A DNA stretch of 64,000 bases from NCBI GenBank assembly GCA_963576735.1, contig OY755198.1, forward strand, positions 3,720,001 to 3,784,000. The letters are read 5' to 3'. The DNA is from Bedellia somnulentella. Lineage: Eukaryota; Arthropoda; Insecta; Lepidoptera; Bedelliidae. A model generated the notes under the pieces. That model ran no database searches. It saw nothing but the letters and a program-made list of their open reading frames with translations, and was not told the origin of the DNA. The position numbers were made by a program, and so were the translations under genes. Below, in pieces: positions 62,940 to 64,000 of the stretch; position 1 is the stretch's first letter, and every line of letters starts with the position of its first letter.

Positions 62940-64000
62940 TCAAAATAATATTTGTCACCTATAATCAAAATGTAGTCAATGTCACTTTAGCACATAGAGT
63001 TCGGATCAATTTGGTGAAAAGCCACACAAGAAACTGTTGCAATAGCAGTACATTGTCTGCCCTTGGATTCAGAACTGAACCTTGCATCACCTTGATGATA
63101 TGAACCGTGCAAAATACTAGCATCGTTATTTAAAGGCTTAAAATGTTCAGTGATTTCACTTCCCCTCGCCTCAGTTTCTTCGTTAGGATTAGTTATATCA
63201 CCTGTAACCTGTATCAATTGCATTGCTAAAATGAGGTCTAACGTCCCTTTATAGCACATTATTAGACATTAACCAATTTAATACAATTTTTAATTTGTCA
63301 ATATTAACCACGAATTCTTTAGAACGTTGAATGTTTTCCAGACTTTCAACAACAAGTATTGGTCCAGTTTGGTTTGGGTGGAGTGGCAGTTGTTCGGCTA
63401 ACTCTATAACATCTTTGGCAAATAAAACTACTTGACCTTTACACCAATCTTGGCTAAATCGATTCTGTAGTTTCATTATTTTAATAAAAGGCACGACCCT
63501 GCAAAGAAATCGTTTTTCAGTCTCTGTTAAATCGGCTACTTCATGTGGCACGGTAGCAACAACCATATCATTCCAATATGCTTGAGATGGGATCCGTCGT
63601 TTTTTAATTGTCATAGAGCACCGAGAACACGTAATTATTATTTACCTGTTATTAATTCTGAGGGTAAGATACAGCTGTATGCTGCCGTCTCAAAATTAAT
63701 ACGCTGTTGTGGATAAAGCAATTTCTTGCATATAGAACATGGATCATCTGCAAACACATTAACTGATGCCCTAAACGATTCAACTCCCAATATATGAGTA
63801 TTTCTTAAGCGACATGAAACTTGCCTAAGAGCGTTTAGTCGTTCAGCTCTCTCTTCTGGAGTTTCATTAAGCACTCTCTGCCTGGAATGATTACTTGCAT
63901 AAATTAATCGTTGAGATCGATGTGTATCAGATTCATTTGACAATCGATTATGAATCAAACTGAGCCGATGAGCGCGGGCTTCTTCGCATTCATTTGATAA
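62940..64000 (-). pseudogene. Helitron-type polyprotein, N-terminal zinc and DUF6570-like region
   Basis: Continuous minus-strand reading in three frames. At 63999-63640 there are repeated arginine-rich blocks (RLSNESDTHRSQRLIYASNH, ETPEERAERLNALRQVSC) and DPCSICKKLLYPQQ. After a frameshift come IITCSRCSMTIKKRRIPSQA, LTETEKRFLCRVVPFIKIMK, WCKGQVVLFAKDVIELAEQL and NIDKLKIVLNWLMSNNVL (DUF6570-like). Then LYKGTLDLI-type sequence leads to GSYHQGDARFSSESKGRQCT, the start of the protease-like domain. Two CxxC pairs suggest zinc binding. The region runs off the window edge, so the real start is outside. It is interrupted downstream by the LINE ending near 62925. Confidence 0.7.

Overview
This window reads as a transposon graveyard from an insect genome, most likely a moth or butterfly (Lepidoptera). 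The evidence is the set of repeat families: a SINE carrying the lepidopteran-type block GTCGTAAGAGGCGACTAAGG, an RTE-type LINE 3' end (WRPRTGRRSVG-like reading at 39.9-40.06 kb), CR1/Zenon-like and Jockey/CR1-group LINEs, Bel/Pao and Copia LTR elements, two mariner lineages, a Transib, hATs, a MULE, a PIF/Harbinger-like MITE and a Helitron. I found no host protein-coding gene, tRNA, rRNA or other conventional RNA gene that I can defend. Almost every coding region is broken by stops, frameshifts, deletions or later insertions. Family names rest on remembered family motifs, not on a database search.

Layout. 0-3.3 kb: fragments of a LINE, a Transib, a hAT and an uncharacterised CGGQN transposon-like family. 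4.8-5.5 kb: a Copia gag-RT remnant. 5.9-6.9 kb: two RTE 3' ends. 7.3-12.4 kb: a nest in which a DD41D mariner remnant abuts a CR1-like LINE that is in turn interrupted by a structurally complete Transib (9050-12041) with 36-bp terminal inverted repeats and a spliced first intron. 12.4-17.0 kb: a two-ORF LINE whose ORF2 runs in frame into the C-terminal half of a KRBA2-like integrase, giving a 964-codon chimeric ORF. 17-19.4 kb: two uncharacterised repeat-associated protein families. 19.4-24.7 kb: two mosaic Bel/Pao elements with LTRs and internal deletions. 25.0-26.5 kb: an uninterrupted 486-codon tyrosine recombinase with a CCCH finger, the best-preserved unusual gene here.

26.9-35.3 kb: a hAT remnant, a 1273-bp TIR element that carries the C-terminus of the CGGQN family, a YLDD-box reverse transcriptase interrupted by a MULE-bearing insertion with an 18-bp target duplication, a second KRBA2-like integrase scrap, and a hAT terminus plus a near-perfect inverted duplication with arms of about 190 bp. 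36-45 kb: a 5'-truncated LINE with a poly(A) tail, SINEs, a Harbinger-like MITE and a nearly full RTE element. 46-49.6 kb: one Bel/Pao pol tail split by a 3-kb element with palindromic ends. 50-52 kb: Copia RNase H and LINE ends.

52.1-64.0 kb is essentially one antisense Helitron-type coding region opened up by four later insertions: a LINE with an intact RT ORF (52787-54982), a SINE, a DD34D mariner with TA target duplication, and a near full-length LINE (57.5-62.9 kb) whose ORF2 was killed by a 143-bp tandem duplication. The most useful biology is in the nesting order, in the SINE that shares its 3' tail with the RTE LINE, in the CGGQN element whose ends can be defined, and in the recombinase ORF.
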